From positions 62,001-126,000 of the forward strand of contig CAMVNQ010000006.1 of NCBI GenBank assembly GCA_947168885.1: 64,000 nt of DNA. The letters are read 5' to 3'. The notes under the pieces are model-generated. The model did not search any database, was not told where the DNA came from, and worked only from the letters and a program-made list of their open reading frames with translations. Of this stretch, positions 16,043 through 23,779 are shown piece by piece. A program made the translations under genes and the position numbers. Every line of letters begins with the position of its first letter. Within the stretch, counting starts at the first letter, position 1. The DNA is from an uncultured Clostridia bacterium. Its GTDB lineage: Bacteria; Bacillota; Clostridia; Oscillospirales; Ruminococcaceae.

Positions 16043-17305
16043 ATGTATAAATGCAGCGAAACAAGAATGGAAGACAAGATAAAGACATTCAGCAAATTCG
16101 GTGATGCGGGACACGGCGGCATCACAAGATACTCGCTCTCCGAGGAAGCCATAATGGCGAGAAAGGAGTTCATCGACCGTATGCTCGCAATAGGAGCAAA
16201 GATCGAAACGGACGATGTTGCGAACCTTTACGCGACTATCCCCGGAAGCGACCCTGATGCGAAGCGCATAGTCATGGCTTCTCACTGTGATTCGGTCAAG
16301 AACGGCGGCAACTACGACGGCATACTCGGCGTAATGAGCGCTATGGAAGTCCTTGAGACTGTTGTTGAGCAGAACATACCGCATAAGCACCCGCTCACCG
16401 CTATGATCTGGACGAACGAGGAAGGCTCGCTCTACCCGCCAGCTATGATGTGCTCCGGTATTGTGTGCTATGACTACCTGCCCGAAGACATCAGAAGCAA
16501 GTTTAAATACGAGGATATGATGCAGTCGAAGAGCATTCTCGACCCCACAAAGACGTTCGGTGAGGCTCTCGAAAGATCTGGCTTCAAGGGGGACAAGAAG
16601 TTCAGACTTGATCCTGACAGATATATGTATATGTTTGAAACGCATATCGAGCAGGGCCCGATCCTTGAAGACGCGGGCAACGACATCGGCGTTGTTGACT
16701 GTGTTCTCGGAATGTTCAACTATCGTCTGAAATTCTTCGGTCAGACGACCCATGCGGGAACATTCCCGATGCCGAAGCGCAAGGACGCATTTTACGCGGC
16801 TTCGCAGGCGCTCTGCTATCTTCACACCGAAATTGACAGGCTTGGTTATCCGGAGCTCGTTTATACCACGGGCGAGGTCGTATGTCATCCCTGCGTGCAT
16901 ACCTGCGTTCCCGATTACTTCGACTTCTCGTTTGATGCGAGACACGAAAAGCCGGAGGTACTTGAAAAAGTTCTCGATATCGTAAAGAGCTGTGCGGAAA
17001 AAGACTGGTCGGGCTGTACCTGTACCGTCGAAAAAGCATGGAACCGCGACACTGTTTATTGGGACAAGAAGCTTGTCGGATACGTAAAGGCTGCTGCCGA
17101 GGAGACCGGCGTATCGCATCAGTATATCCATTCCGGCGCGGGTCATGACGCACAGTTCGCTTCGTATATGCTTCCGACAACTATGATATTTGTACAGTCA
17201 AAGGACGGACTTTCTCACTGTGAGCCTGAGTTCTCGTCGGTAAAACACTGCACAGAGGGCGCGACCGTTATGCTGAATGCGGTGCTCAAAGCTGACAACG
17301 ATTAA
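16043..17305 (+). CDS. M20-family N-carbamoyl-beta-alanine/amino acid amidohydrolase
   Basis: This 420-residue Zn-dependent hydrolase belongs to the hydantoinase/carbamoylase group of peptidase family M20. The di-metal ligands are in place: MASHCDSVKNGGNYDGILGV (His, Asp), TNEEGSLYPPAM (Glu-Glu), HIEQGPILED (His, Glu) and DGLSHCEPE (His). FGQTTHAGTFPM and HSGAGHDAQF are the substrate-binding blocks of carbamoylases. It should release CO2 and ammonia from N-carbamoyl-beta-alanine made by dihydropyrimidinase, giving beta-alanine. Allantoate amidohydrolase belongs to the same family but no allantoin genes are present. A shortened relative lies at 19735. Confidence 0.9.
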   Translation: MYKCSETRMEDKIKTFSKFGDAGHGGITRYSLSEEAIMARKEFIDRMLAIGAKIETDDVANLYATIPGSDPDAKRIVMASHCDSVKNGGNYDGILGVMSAMEVLETVVEQNIPHKHPLTAMIWTNEEGSLYPPAMMCSGIVCYDYLPEDIRSKFKYEDMMQSKSILDPTKTFGEALERSGFKGDKKFRLDPDRYMYMFETHIEQGPILEDAGNDIGVVDCVLGMFNYRLKFFGQTTHAGTFPMPKRKDAFYAASQALCYLHTEIDRLGYPELVYTTGEVVCHPCVHTCVPDYFDFSFDARHEKPEVLEKVLDIVKSCAEKDWSGCTCTVEKAWNRDTVYWDKKLVGYVKAAAEETGVSHQYIHSGAGHDAQFASYMLPTTMIFVQSKDGLSHCEPEFSSVKHCTEGATVMLNAVLKADND

Positions 17306-17315
17306 GGAGTTTTTT

Positions 17316-18470
17316 ATGGGCAGAGAATTTATCGTACCTTCCCGCATTATAACGGGAGAAAACAGTCTGGCATTCGCTGCGAAGGAACTTTGCAGAATGG
17401 GCGACAGAGCACTGATAGTGACCGACCCTGTCGTAATAAAGCTGAAATGCTTTGAGCGGCTTACGCAGCTTCTTTCCGAAAACCGCGTTTCTTACGCGAT
17501 CTATTCCGATGTTACCGGGGAGCCTACTGATGCTATTGTGAATGCAGGACTGTGTAAATACGAGGTAGAGGACTGCGATCATCTTATCGCAGTCGGCGGC
17601 GGAAGCCCGATAGACACGATGAAGGCAATTGCAGCGCTCTCCGTGAACGGCGGTAAGATAGCCGATTATATGGGCAAAGTGATAAAAGGCAGGATGCCGC
17701 CTATGGCAGCGATACCGACAACAGCCGGTACAGGCTCCGAGGCGACAAAGTTCACAGTTATCACCGACAGTGCGACAAGCATAAAGATGCTTCTGAAGGG
17801 TGACTGTCTGATACCGTCGCTTGCGATCATCGATCCCGCATTTTCGATGTCATCACCAAAAAGCGTCACAGCTTCGACGGGTCTCGATGCACTCACTCAT
17901 GCGGTGGAATCTTACACCTCGCGTCTCGCCCAGCCGCTTACCGACGCCGTTGCAATATCTGCTGTCAAACGTATTTTCAGGTATCTTCCGACCGCATACA
18001 GCGACGGAACAAATACCGAAGCAAGGACGCAGATGTCGATCGCTGCGCTCGAAGCGGGTATCGCGATAAACAATGCGTCCGTTACGATAGTTCACGGGAT
18101 GAGCAGACCCATAGGTGCGCTGTTCCATGTTCCGCACGGGCTGTCTAATGCCATGCTTCTCGAAAAGTGCATAGGCTTTGCGCTTGACGGGGCTTATGGG
18201 CGTTTTGCCGATCTCGGACGTGCTATAGGCGCAGCGGAGACTTCCGACAGCGATAAGTCAGCCGCCGAAAAGTTTCTTGGAAAGCTCGGAGAGATATGCA
18301 GGATATGCGAAGTTCCGACTCTCGGCGGATTCGGTATAGACAAGGAAGATTTCCTGTCACAGACGGACAAAATGGCTGAGGATGCGCTCGCAAGCGGCAG
18401 TCCGGGCAATACGTTAAAACCTGTGACAAAAGATGATATTATCGGAATATACAAGTCACTGTGGGACTGA
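17316..18470 (+). CDS. iron-containing alcohol dehydrogenase (putative malonate-semialdehyde reductase)
   Basis: A 384-residue group III Fe-dependent alcohol dehydrogenase. The NAD(P)-binding block is VGGGSPIDTMKAIA and PTTAGTGSEATKF is the family signature. Metal ligands fit STGLDALTHAVES, VTIVHGMSRPIGALFHVPHG. ATG 17316 follows AAGGAG, 10 bases after the carbamoylase stop. As the last operon gene it can reduce the malonate semialdehyde formed from beta-alanine to 3-hydroxypropionate, recycling reduced cofactor in an anaerobe. The substrate is inferred from position; lactaldehyde or other short aldehydes cannot be excluded. Confidence 0.88.
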   Translation: MGREFIVPSRIITGENSLAFAAKELCRMGDRALIVTDPVVIKLKCFERLTQLLSENRVSYAIYSDVTGEPTDAIVNAGLCKYEVEDCDHLIAVGGGSPIDTMKAIAALSVNGGKIADYMGKVIKGRMPPMAAIPTTAGTGSEATKFTVITDSATSIKMLLKGDCLIPSLAIIDPAFSMSSPKSVTASTGLDALTHAVESYTSRLAQPLTDAVAISAVKRIFRYLPTAYSDGTNTEARTQMSIAALEAGIAINNASVTIVHGMSRPIGALFHVPHGLSNAMLLEKCIGFALDGAYGRFADLGRAIGAAETSDSDKSAAEKFLGKLGEICRICEVPTLGGFGIDKEDFLSQTDKMAEDALASGSPGNTLKPVTKDDIIGIYKSLWD

Positions 18471-18502
18471 TTTTTTACACATTCATATTTCTTTTTTTGG
18501 AT

Positions 18503-18530
18503 AAGGCGATATACGTTTGTATATCGCCTT
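18503..18530 (+). terminator. 12-bp hairpin after the pyrimidine operon
   Basis: AAGGCGATATAC (18503-18514) pairs perfectly with GTATATCGCCTT (18519-18530) around a 4-base loop. No clear T-run follows, so it is a probable but atypical end of the operon. Confidence 0.6.
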
Positions 18531-18636
18531 GCCTGAAATCTATCGGAGCAGACAATTCACATTCACCGGTGGCTGCACTGTAAAACGCGTTAATTCCGGC
18601 AAATATGAATAGCCGCGTAACTTGCAATGCAAATTG

Positions 18637-18665
18637 TTGACAATCATTCATTTTTCTGTTATACT
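18637..18665 (+). promoter_or_regulatory. sigma-A promoter of the alarmone synthetase gene
   Basis: TTGACA (18637-18642), 17-base spacer, TATACT (18660-18665). Confidence 0.85.
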
Positions 18666-18681
18666 ATCATCAATATAAAGC

Positions 18682-18714
18682 AAAGGCGCTTATCGTAACG
18701 ATAAGTGCCTTTTT
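18682..18714 (+). promoter_or_regulatory. leader hairpin with T-run before the alarmone synthetase gene
   Basis: AAAGGCGCTTATCG pairs with CGATAAGTGCCTTT (18698-18712, one G-T pair) and runs into TTTTT. It lies between promoter and ribosome site, so it would act as an attenuator unless it is opened; the trigger is unknown. Confidence 0.65.
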
Positions 18715-18732
18715 GTGTCAGGAGGGTGTGTC

Positions 18733-19722
18733 ATGATAACATTGAACGACTATTTATATTCCGGCGATACTGTATTTAAGATACTGCATCAGTACGCAGG
18801 TGATCTCCGCGAGAACGCGAGGCTTACCCGTAATTCCATAGATACAGCGCACAGCAATTTTCTTGTACAGATAACGGAAATGCTCGAACACAACGACTTC
18901 CTGACATCGCAGTCAAACCGCATAAAGGAACTGTACAAGTATATGACCGTGCAGTACCCTTACCTTGCGTTCACATTCAAGGGCAGAATAAAGTCACTGA
19001 TACGAGCGGAGGAAAAATTCAACGGATATATCGTTGAGTACATCTATGACCATTACATAGAAAACGGAAAGCTCCCGACCGAGGCGGAGATAAAAAACAA
19101 GCTCCAGTGCTTCCGTGATCTTGTTGCGTATCGCATCGTTATCTCACTCCCGAAATGTCATCTGAAAAAAGGGGAGGACAGAGAATCGGAAGAGCTGAAG
19201 TTACTGTATGAGGTGGCGGAGATGCTGCCGGAATTCCTCGAAGAGCGTGGATTTACCGCAGAGCTCTCGGGACTTCCGGATAAAGAGCAGTCACTCCGAC
19301 TCTCGGAGAAAGTGCGCCCGTACTACCGAGACTATATCGCGAATGTGCGTCCTTTCGGCTATCAGTCACTGCACATAACCCTTTACGACAACTTTGCAAG
19401 ATGCTATGTCGAAGTGCAGCTCCGCACAAAGGATATGGACGACAACGCGGAGATCGGTGAAGCAAATCACTTCGGCTATGAACAGCGGCAGGAGCTTTCA
19501 CGCACACGCCGTGAGGCAATTCCCGAAGGCGAATGTTTATGGTTCGATGAGGCTTATGAGCGGGTGTGCAGACTGAAAAACATCGAACTTTCGGAGATAG
19601 ATGTCAATATGTTCCGCGCAGTGGATAATTACCTGATAAACGACGGCTGCGGTCTGTTCCGCGGACGGCAGATCCTTCCGTTTGAACATTTGTCGAGATT
19701 CCAGAACAACCTTATAGATTAG
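18733..19722 (+). CDS. RelA/SpoT-domain protein (small alarmone synthetase-like)
   Basis: This 329-residue protein carries the RelA/SpoT nucleotidyltransferase core. RFKGRIKSLIRAEEKF-like AFTFKGRIKSLIRAEEKFNG, CFRDLVAYRIVISL and FGYQSLHITLYDNF followed by VEVQLRTKDMDDNAEIGEANH match the synthetase motifs (KxxSxxxK/R, RDxxGxR, Y-S-H, ExQxRT-H). No HD hydrolase or TGS/ACT domains are present, so it should make (p)ppGpp only, if active; the central RDLVAYR and EVQLRT are well kept. The start ATG 18733 follows AGGAGG. Transcription would have to pass the leader hairpin at 18682. It is followed 12 bases later by a degenerate M20 paralogue, an unexpected partner. Confidence 0.85.
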   Translation: MITLNDYLYSGDTVFKILHQYAGDLRENARLTRNSIDTAHSNFLVQITEMLEHNDFLTSQSNRIKELYKYMTVQYPYLAFTFKGRIKSLIRAEEKFNGYIVEYIYDHYIENGKLPTEAEIKNKLQCFRDLVAYRIVISLPKCHLKKGEDRESEELKLLYEVAEMLPEFLEERGFTAELSGLPDKEQSLRLSEKVRPYYRDYIANVRPFGYQSLHITLYDNFARCYVEVQLRTKDMDDNAEIGEANHFGYEQRQELSRTRREAIPEGECLWFDEAYERVCRLKNIELSEIDVNMFRAVDNYLINDGCGLFRGRQILPFEHLSRFQNNLID

Positions 19723-19734
19723 GAGTGACTTCTT

Positions 19735-20529
19735 ATGTATAAAGGAGATACGCTGTACAAGTGCAGCGAAGAAAGAATAAAAGTGCTTTTTGACGTATTT
19801 TCGGCGTGCGCAGACAGAAAAGCCGTGTCAAAAGTGTTTTCGGAAAAGATGAAAACGTTAGGTGCGCAGATCGTGACCGATGATCTCGGAAATACTTATG
19901 CTTCGCTGAATGGCAGTGTTGCCGACAGCAAAAAGACAGTCATATCCTGCCCCGACAGTGAAGATATAACAAGTCTCGCTTCCGCGCTTGAAGTGTGTGA
20001 AACGCTTGTTAATTCTGAGAACGAACTCAAGCATACATTGTCCGTACTGCTCTGGAATGATGAGCCTGCGTCCGATCGTCCGCAGCTCGTGCCCGCAATG
20101 GGACTTTTATGCGAAGACTATCTTCCGGAAGAGATACGCCGTGATTACACCGGCATTCAAACGGAAAAAGCGTCAGACAACGGCATAATACACCGGCTTA
20201 ACACAAGCGGGTACGGCCCTTTGTTTGAAGTTCATGCAAATCACGCGGGGATAGACTGTATAGGAATCGCGGACATTGTTCCCGCAGTAAAGTCGAGAAT
20301 GCGCGGAGAGCTGCGTTATAACGAAAAGCTTATGAAGCTGACCGAGGACGCAATCGCCGGCTGTGGTATGAAATATGAAACGCTGCATTATGCTCCTAAA
20401 CGCGATACATGGATAGCGGCACATATGATGCCTTCCGCGGTTATACTTGCTGGCTCGGACGACACACGAAAATGTGCGGATGCGGCGACTGTTCTGCTTA
20501 GCGCAGTATTGCTGGCGGACAAGATGTAA
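19735..20529 (+). CDS. shortened M20 carbamoylase paralogue, probable pseudoenzyme
   Basis: The 264-residue protein is homologous to the carbamoylase at 16043 along its length: LYKCSEERIKVLFDVF against the N-terminus, QIVTDDLGNTYASL, LSVLLWNDEPASD, LCEDYLPEEIRRDY, GLFEVHANHAG-like PLFEVHANHAGIDCIG, and MKYETLHYAP...AAHMMPSAVI. The metal ligands are mostly lost (SHCDSV has become SCPDSE; TNEEG has become WNDEP; HIEQGP has become HANHAG) and the dimerisation/lid insert is missing. The reading frame is intact with a good ribosome site, so it is maintained as a protein rather than a plain pseudogene. It is co-transcribed with the alarmone synthetase. A binding or regulatory role is possible but unproven. 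Confidence 0.7.
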   Translation: MYKGDTLYKCSEERIKVLFDVFSACADRKAVSKVFSEKMKTLGAQIVTDDLGNTYASLNGSVADSKKTVISCPDSEDITSLASALEVCETLVNSENELKHTLSVLLWNDEPASDRPQLVPAMGLLCEDYLPEEIRRDYTGIQTEKASDNGIIHRLNTSGYGPLFEVHANHAGIDCIGIADIVPAVKSRMRGELRYNEKLMKLTEDAIAGCGMKYETLHYAPKRDTWIAAHMMPSAVILAGSDDTRKCADAATVLLSAVLLADKM

Positions 20530-20581
20530 AATCATTTTTAGGGACATGAGTGGAACAATAGAATCTGACACGAATGAAAAA

Positions 20582-20620
20582 AGGCTATAGGTCGCTGAAG
20601 TGCGGTTTATAGCCTGTTTT
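20582..20620 (+). terminator. intrinsic terminator after the alarmone/M20-like pair
   Basis: AGGCTATA (20582-20589) pairs with TATAGCCT (20608-20615), followed by GTTTTGTT. Confidence 0.75.
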
Positions 20621-20639
20621 GTTATTGTATTCCGAAAAC

Positions 20640-20785
20640 CCCCGGCTGTGCCGGGGATTCAAAAGAGCTTTAGCGTTGAACAAAAACCTCCAACGTGGTA
20701 AAATAGAAATGCGGTCTGGCAACTGCATTAATCCACGAAGGAGGCATGTCAAGTGAATGACAATAATAGTTTAGCACATACAACT
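20640..20785 (+). mobile_element. IS200/IS605 left-end remnant with start of tnpA
   Basis: The subterminal hairpin CCCCGGC-TGT-GCCGGGG (20640-20656), then about 80 bases of untranslated leader, the ribosome site AAGGAGG and a GTG-initiated frame at 20753 reading MNDNNSLAHTT. This is the N-terminus typical of IS200-type Y1 transposases (NSLAHTxWxCKYH). Homology stops at about 20785, where the end of the GH42 gene begins on the other strand. The rest of the element is gone, so this is a deletion scar. Confidence 0.75.
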
Positions 20786-22716
20786 CTTATCTTCATCTCA
20801 AACGGAGCAATGCTGATCTCCTCTCCGTCAAGAGCGAATACCTTTTCTTCGTCGGAATTGTTGAATATGAACTTCGCGGTCACACCGTTTCCAGTGCGCG
20901 TTGTGATCTCTACATTCTCCGGAAGTGCGGGGATATACGATATCCCGTTTTTATCGAGAATATGCTTTGCAAGCTTTTCGTACATTCTGCGCTCGCCTAT
21001 CGTCCCGATGTAATATGCTGAACCTTTGCCGTAACGGTTGACTGTAACAGCGGGACTTCCTTTGCAGAAATCGCATTCATATCTCGCAAGCACTTCCGCA
21101 GTATCGGGTTCGATAATATCGCACCACTGCTTGCAGCCGAAGATCTCGCCGTCTGTGAAACGGATGCTGTTTGTTCCCCAGCCTATCGGATCATACTCCG
21201 AAATATGGCAGCCGACGAGCTCCCTGTAAACTGTCGGCAGCTGCTCCATAATGCAGTTGTTGTGCTTGTCCTTGACTCCGCTCCGGACGGTCAGTATCAC
21301 AGTGCCGCCGTTGCGTGTGAAGTCATGGAGCTTATCGGAAACGGCTTTGTCTGTGATGTATAATTCCGGCGCACATACTGCCTTATACTGCGAAATATCC
21401 GCATATTCGGATATGATATCCACATTGAGTCCGTACCGTGCGAACGCCTGATGCAGCAGTTTTATCTGCTCCATATAGCTGTATCCGTCTGTCTGCGGCT
21501 GGAGTTTGAACGCGGCTTCGCTATCGGTCGAAAAGAGTATTGCCACATCGGAAAGTATTTCCGTACCCCGCAGAGATTCGAGTGCTTCGGCTTCCTTACA
21601 AAGCTCCGCAAATTCGGCAAACCGCCTTCCGGGAACGTTGCTGTGATCTATCAGTCCGTGCCAGTGCATTTCGGCGCCGATGTTCGCGGTACGCCAGCGG
21701 AAATGGACGACTGTATCCGCTCCGTGAGCGAATGCCTGAAGCGCATACCCTTTTATCATACCCGGGCGCGTTGTCTTCTGCATCGGCATCCAGCAGCCCA
21801 TACTTCCGCTGAGCTGCTCCATTACCCAGAAGGGTTGACGTTTTATCCCCCGCATCATGTCAAGATGCACCGCGTGGGTGTAGATATCCTCACTGTCATG
21901 CGGAATATTGGTTGTCGGATAATTGTCGTAAGCCACGAAATCAAGATCTGCGAAGAGATCGTAAAAATCAGGTGCGTTATCACAGAACCATGTGTTTGTC
22001 GTTATCTTCGCGTCGGGAATGTAAGAACGGATAATATCGGCCTGAAAGTGCGCAAATTCCGTCAGATCCTCGGCGGCACGGCGGCGGAAGTCCAGCATAT
22101 ACGCGGGATTGAGCCATGCGGTATTATATCTTCCGAATGGCGGATCTATCTGTTCCCACGAGGAATATTCTCCGCTCCAGACCACATTTCCGTAAGCCTT
22201 GTTGAGAGCTTCGAGAGTCCCGTACCGCTTTCTGAGCCATTCCCGGTGTTTGTTGCTGCAAACGTCACAACAGCAGATATTAGCTTCAAGCTCGTTGTCT
22301 ATCTGCCATGCAATTACTCTTTTGCAGTTTCTGTAATGCTCTGCGAGCCTTTCAACGATACGGCCTGCGTATTTCCGCAGCGTCGGTGAGTTGTAACAAC
22401 GGTGACCGCGTATGCCTATGGGGTTCGGCATTCCTGTATCTCCCACCGGCAGTATATCCGGGTGCTTTTCACAAAGCCACCTCGGCGGGCAGTTTGTAGG
22501 AGTTCCGATAACAACATCTATCCCGTTTTCCGCGAATATCCCTATTGCTTTATCCAGCCACGCAAAGTCGAACTGACCGTCCGAAGGCTCAAGCCTGCAC
22601 CACGCAAATTCCGCAAGCCGCACGAGCTTCACGCCTGTCCGTGCCATAAGCTGTGCGTCCTTTGGCCATAATTCCTCGTCCCAATGTTCGGGATAATAAT
22701 CAACACCTATCTTCAT
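20749..22716 (-). CDS. GH42 beta-galactosidase, C-terminus rewritten by IS scar
   Basis: This 655-residue glycoside hydrolase family 42 enzyme starts MKIGVDYYPEHWDEELW, carries the acid/base Glu in VIAWQIDNELEANICC (with the zinc-binding cysteines of GH42, CCCDVC) and the nucleophile Glu in PFWVMEQLSG, followed by the trimerisation (GATase-like) domain and a small C-terminal beta domain. It is cytosolic and cleaves terminal beta-galactosides. The ATG is preceded by AAAAGGAG. It follows the AraC regulator by 19 bases and is co-transcribed with it. The last 11 residues (ending LLLSFT) are encoded by the IS200 remnant, so the native stop has been lost; the catalytic part is untouched. Confidence 0.9.
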   Translation of the reverse strand: MKIGVDYYPEHWDEELWPKDAQLMARTGVKLVRLAEFAWCRLEPSDGQFDFAWLDKAIGIFAENGIDVVIGTPTNCPPRWLCEKHPDILPVGDTGMPNPIGIRGHRCYNSPTLRKYAGRIVERLAEHYRNCKRVIAWQIDNELEANICCCDVCSNKHREWLRKRYGTLEALNKAYGNVVWSGEYSSWEQIDPPFGRYNTAWLNPAYMLDFRRRAAEDLTEFAHFQADIIRSYIPDAKITTNTWFCDNAPDFYDLFADLDFVAYDNYPTTNIPHDSEDIYTHAVHLDMMRGIKRQPFWVMEQLSGSMGCWMPMQKTTRPGMIKGYALQAFAHGADTVVHFRWRTANIGAEMHWHGLIDHSNVPGRRFAEFAELCKEAEALESLRGTEILSDVAILFSTDSEAAFKLQPQTDGYSYMEQIKLLHQAFARYGLNVDIISEYADISQYKAVCAPELYITDKAVSDKLHDFTRNGGTVILTVRSGVKDKHNNCIMEQLPTVYRELVGCHISEYDPIGWGTNSIRFTDGEIFGCKQWCDIIEPDTAEVLARYECDFCKGSPAVTVNRYGKGSAYYIGTIGERRMYEKLAKHILDKNGISYIPALPENVEITTRTGNGVTAKFIFNNSDEEKVFALDGEEISIAPFEMKIRVVCAKLLLSFT

Positions 22717-22735
22717 TTTTTCTCCTTTTAGTCAA

Positions 22736-23560
22736 CTATGGTCTGCCTTTTCTGAACGCGGCGGGTGAAATACCGGTTTGTTTTTTGAATACAGTGCTGA
22801 AATAACACGGGTCGCGGAACCCGCAGACTTCTGCTATCTCCGCTGCCGACAGTATATTTTCGTTCAGCAGTCTCTTCGCTTCATCTATCCTTCTTCCGGT
22901 CAGATAATCACTGGGGCGCATATTCATCGCGCTGCGGAAAAGACGACAGAAGTGCTGGTGCGTAACGCCGGTGAGCTGTGCAAGATAAGTCATCGGGATA
23001 TCCTCGGCATAGTTGTCGTGCATATATTTCAGAGCGGGCAGAAGAAGCGATATCTGCCTGCTCTTTCTGTTGTCCGCGTCGGTTGAGAACAGCCTGCGGA
23101 ACCCGATGATATAGTCATAGACAAGCCCGGAGCAGGTGTACCCGCTGTACAGGATATCGGTTTTCTGTGAAGAGATCATTTTTAGGAATATATCTTCCAG
23201 GTACGCGGTGTCATCTGCTTCAGCGACTATTATGCCGGTCATTCCGAGCGCGGCAAGCGTATTGTCACAATCATTTCCCTCAAAGGCTATCCAGTTCACT
23301 TCCCATTGCCGGGTCACAGGGTAGTATGCGTGAGGTTTGTTTCTGGGAAGGAATACGAAAGTGTCCTTGTGCAGCTCCTCGGTTTTGCCGTCGTATTCAA
23401 GCACGCCCTCGCCGTCGGCACAGTAAAGTATCTGATGCCAGCGGTAGCCGTCCGGACGTGAGATGTGGCTCTGATAACGGCTCCCACCTATACCTGCAAG
23501 CAGAAACGGCAGTCCCGCAAGTTCGGGATTATATGGGTATATACTTTGCTCTGTTTTCAA
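22736..23560 (-). CDS. AraC family transcriptional regulator, TTG start
   Basis: The protein has an N-terminal cupin-like sugar-sensing domain (DGYRWHQILYCADGEGVLEYDG, FVFLPRNKPHAYYPV) and a C-terminal pair of helix-turn-helices (IPMTYLAQLTGVTHQHFCRL, SAAEIAEVCGFRDPCYFSTV). The upstream ATG at 23596 lies inside the spacer of a perfect promoter and cannot be translated from that transcript. TTG at 23558-23560 has AGAGGTGA 6 bases upstream and gives 274 residues beginning MKTEQSIYPYN. It presumably controls the GH42 gene behind it and the divergent mannanase, with the repeats at 23668-23727 as candidate sites. Confidence 0.88.
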   Translation of the reverse strand: MKTEQSIYPYNPELAGLPFLLAGIGGSRYQSHISRPDGYRWHQILYCADGEGVLEYDGKTEELHKDTFVFLPRNKPHAYYPVTRQWEVNWIAFEGNDCDNTLAALGMTGIIVAEADDTAYLEDIFLKMISSQKTDILYSGYTCSGLVYDYIIGFRRLFSTDADNRKSRQISLLLPALKYMHDNYAEDIPMTYLAQLTGVTHQHFCRLFRSAMNMRPSDYLTGRRIDEAKRLLNENILSAAEIAEVCGFRDPCYFSTVFKKQTGISPAAFRKGRP

Positions 23561-23578
23561 AATTTTCACCTCTGCTTC

Positions 23579-23607
23579 ATTATAAACGAAAAGCATAATT
23601 ATGTCAA
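23579..23607 (-). promoter_or_regulatory. sigma-A promoter of the AraC-GH42 operon
   Basis: On the minus strand TTGACA (23602-23607), 17-base spacer, TATAAT (23579-23584). Confidence 0.9.
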
Positions 23608-23667
23608 GATGAATTTTTAAAGGCTTTGATTTGGGACGATGATAAAGGCTGTAAAGACAAAACTTTC

Positions 23668-23727
23668 AAAATCTGAACATTTCGGACTGCTGAAAATTTC
23701 AAATTCTTATATTGAAAATCTGAACAT
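23668..23727 (+). repeat. 13-bp direct repeat, candidate AraC operator
   Basis: AAAATCTGAACAT occurs at 23668-23680 and 23715-23727, 47 bases apart start to start. The second copy overlaps the -35/spacer region of the mannanase promoter and the pair lies between the divergent genes. Confidence 0.6.
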
Positions 23728-23740
23728 CCGGTGGTATGAT
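23712..23740 (+). promoter_or_regulatory. sigma-A promoter of the mannanase gene
   Basis: TTGAAA (23712-23717), 17-base spacer, TATGAT (23735-23740). Confidence 0.75.
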
Positions 23741-23779
23741 ATAAGCATAGGTTCACAATGAAGATATGGAGGACATTAT

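Noticed and set aside
16013-17146. 377-residue minus-strand frame opposite the carbamoylase
   Set aside because: Shadow frame; the carbamoylase is unambiguous.
21451-22389. 312-residue plus-strand frame opposite the GH42 gene
   Set aside because: Shadow of a clear glycoside hydrolase.
23558-23596. ATG 23596 as the start of the AraC gene
   Set aside because: It is within the -35/-10 spacer of a perfect promoter; TTG 23558-23560 has the ribosome site.
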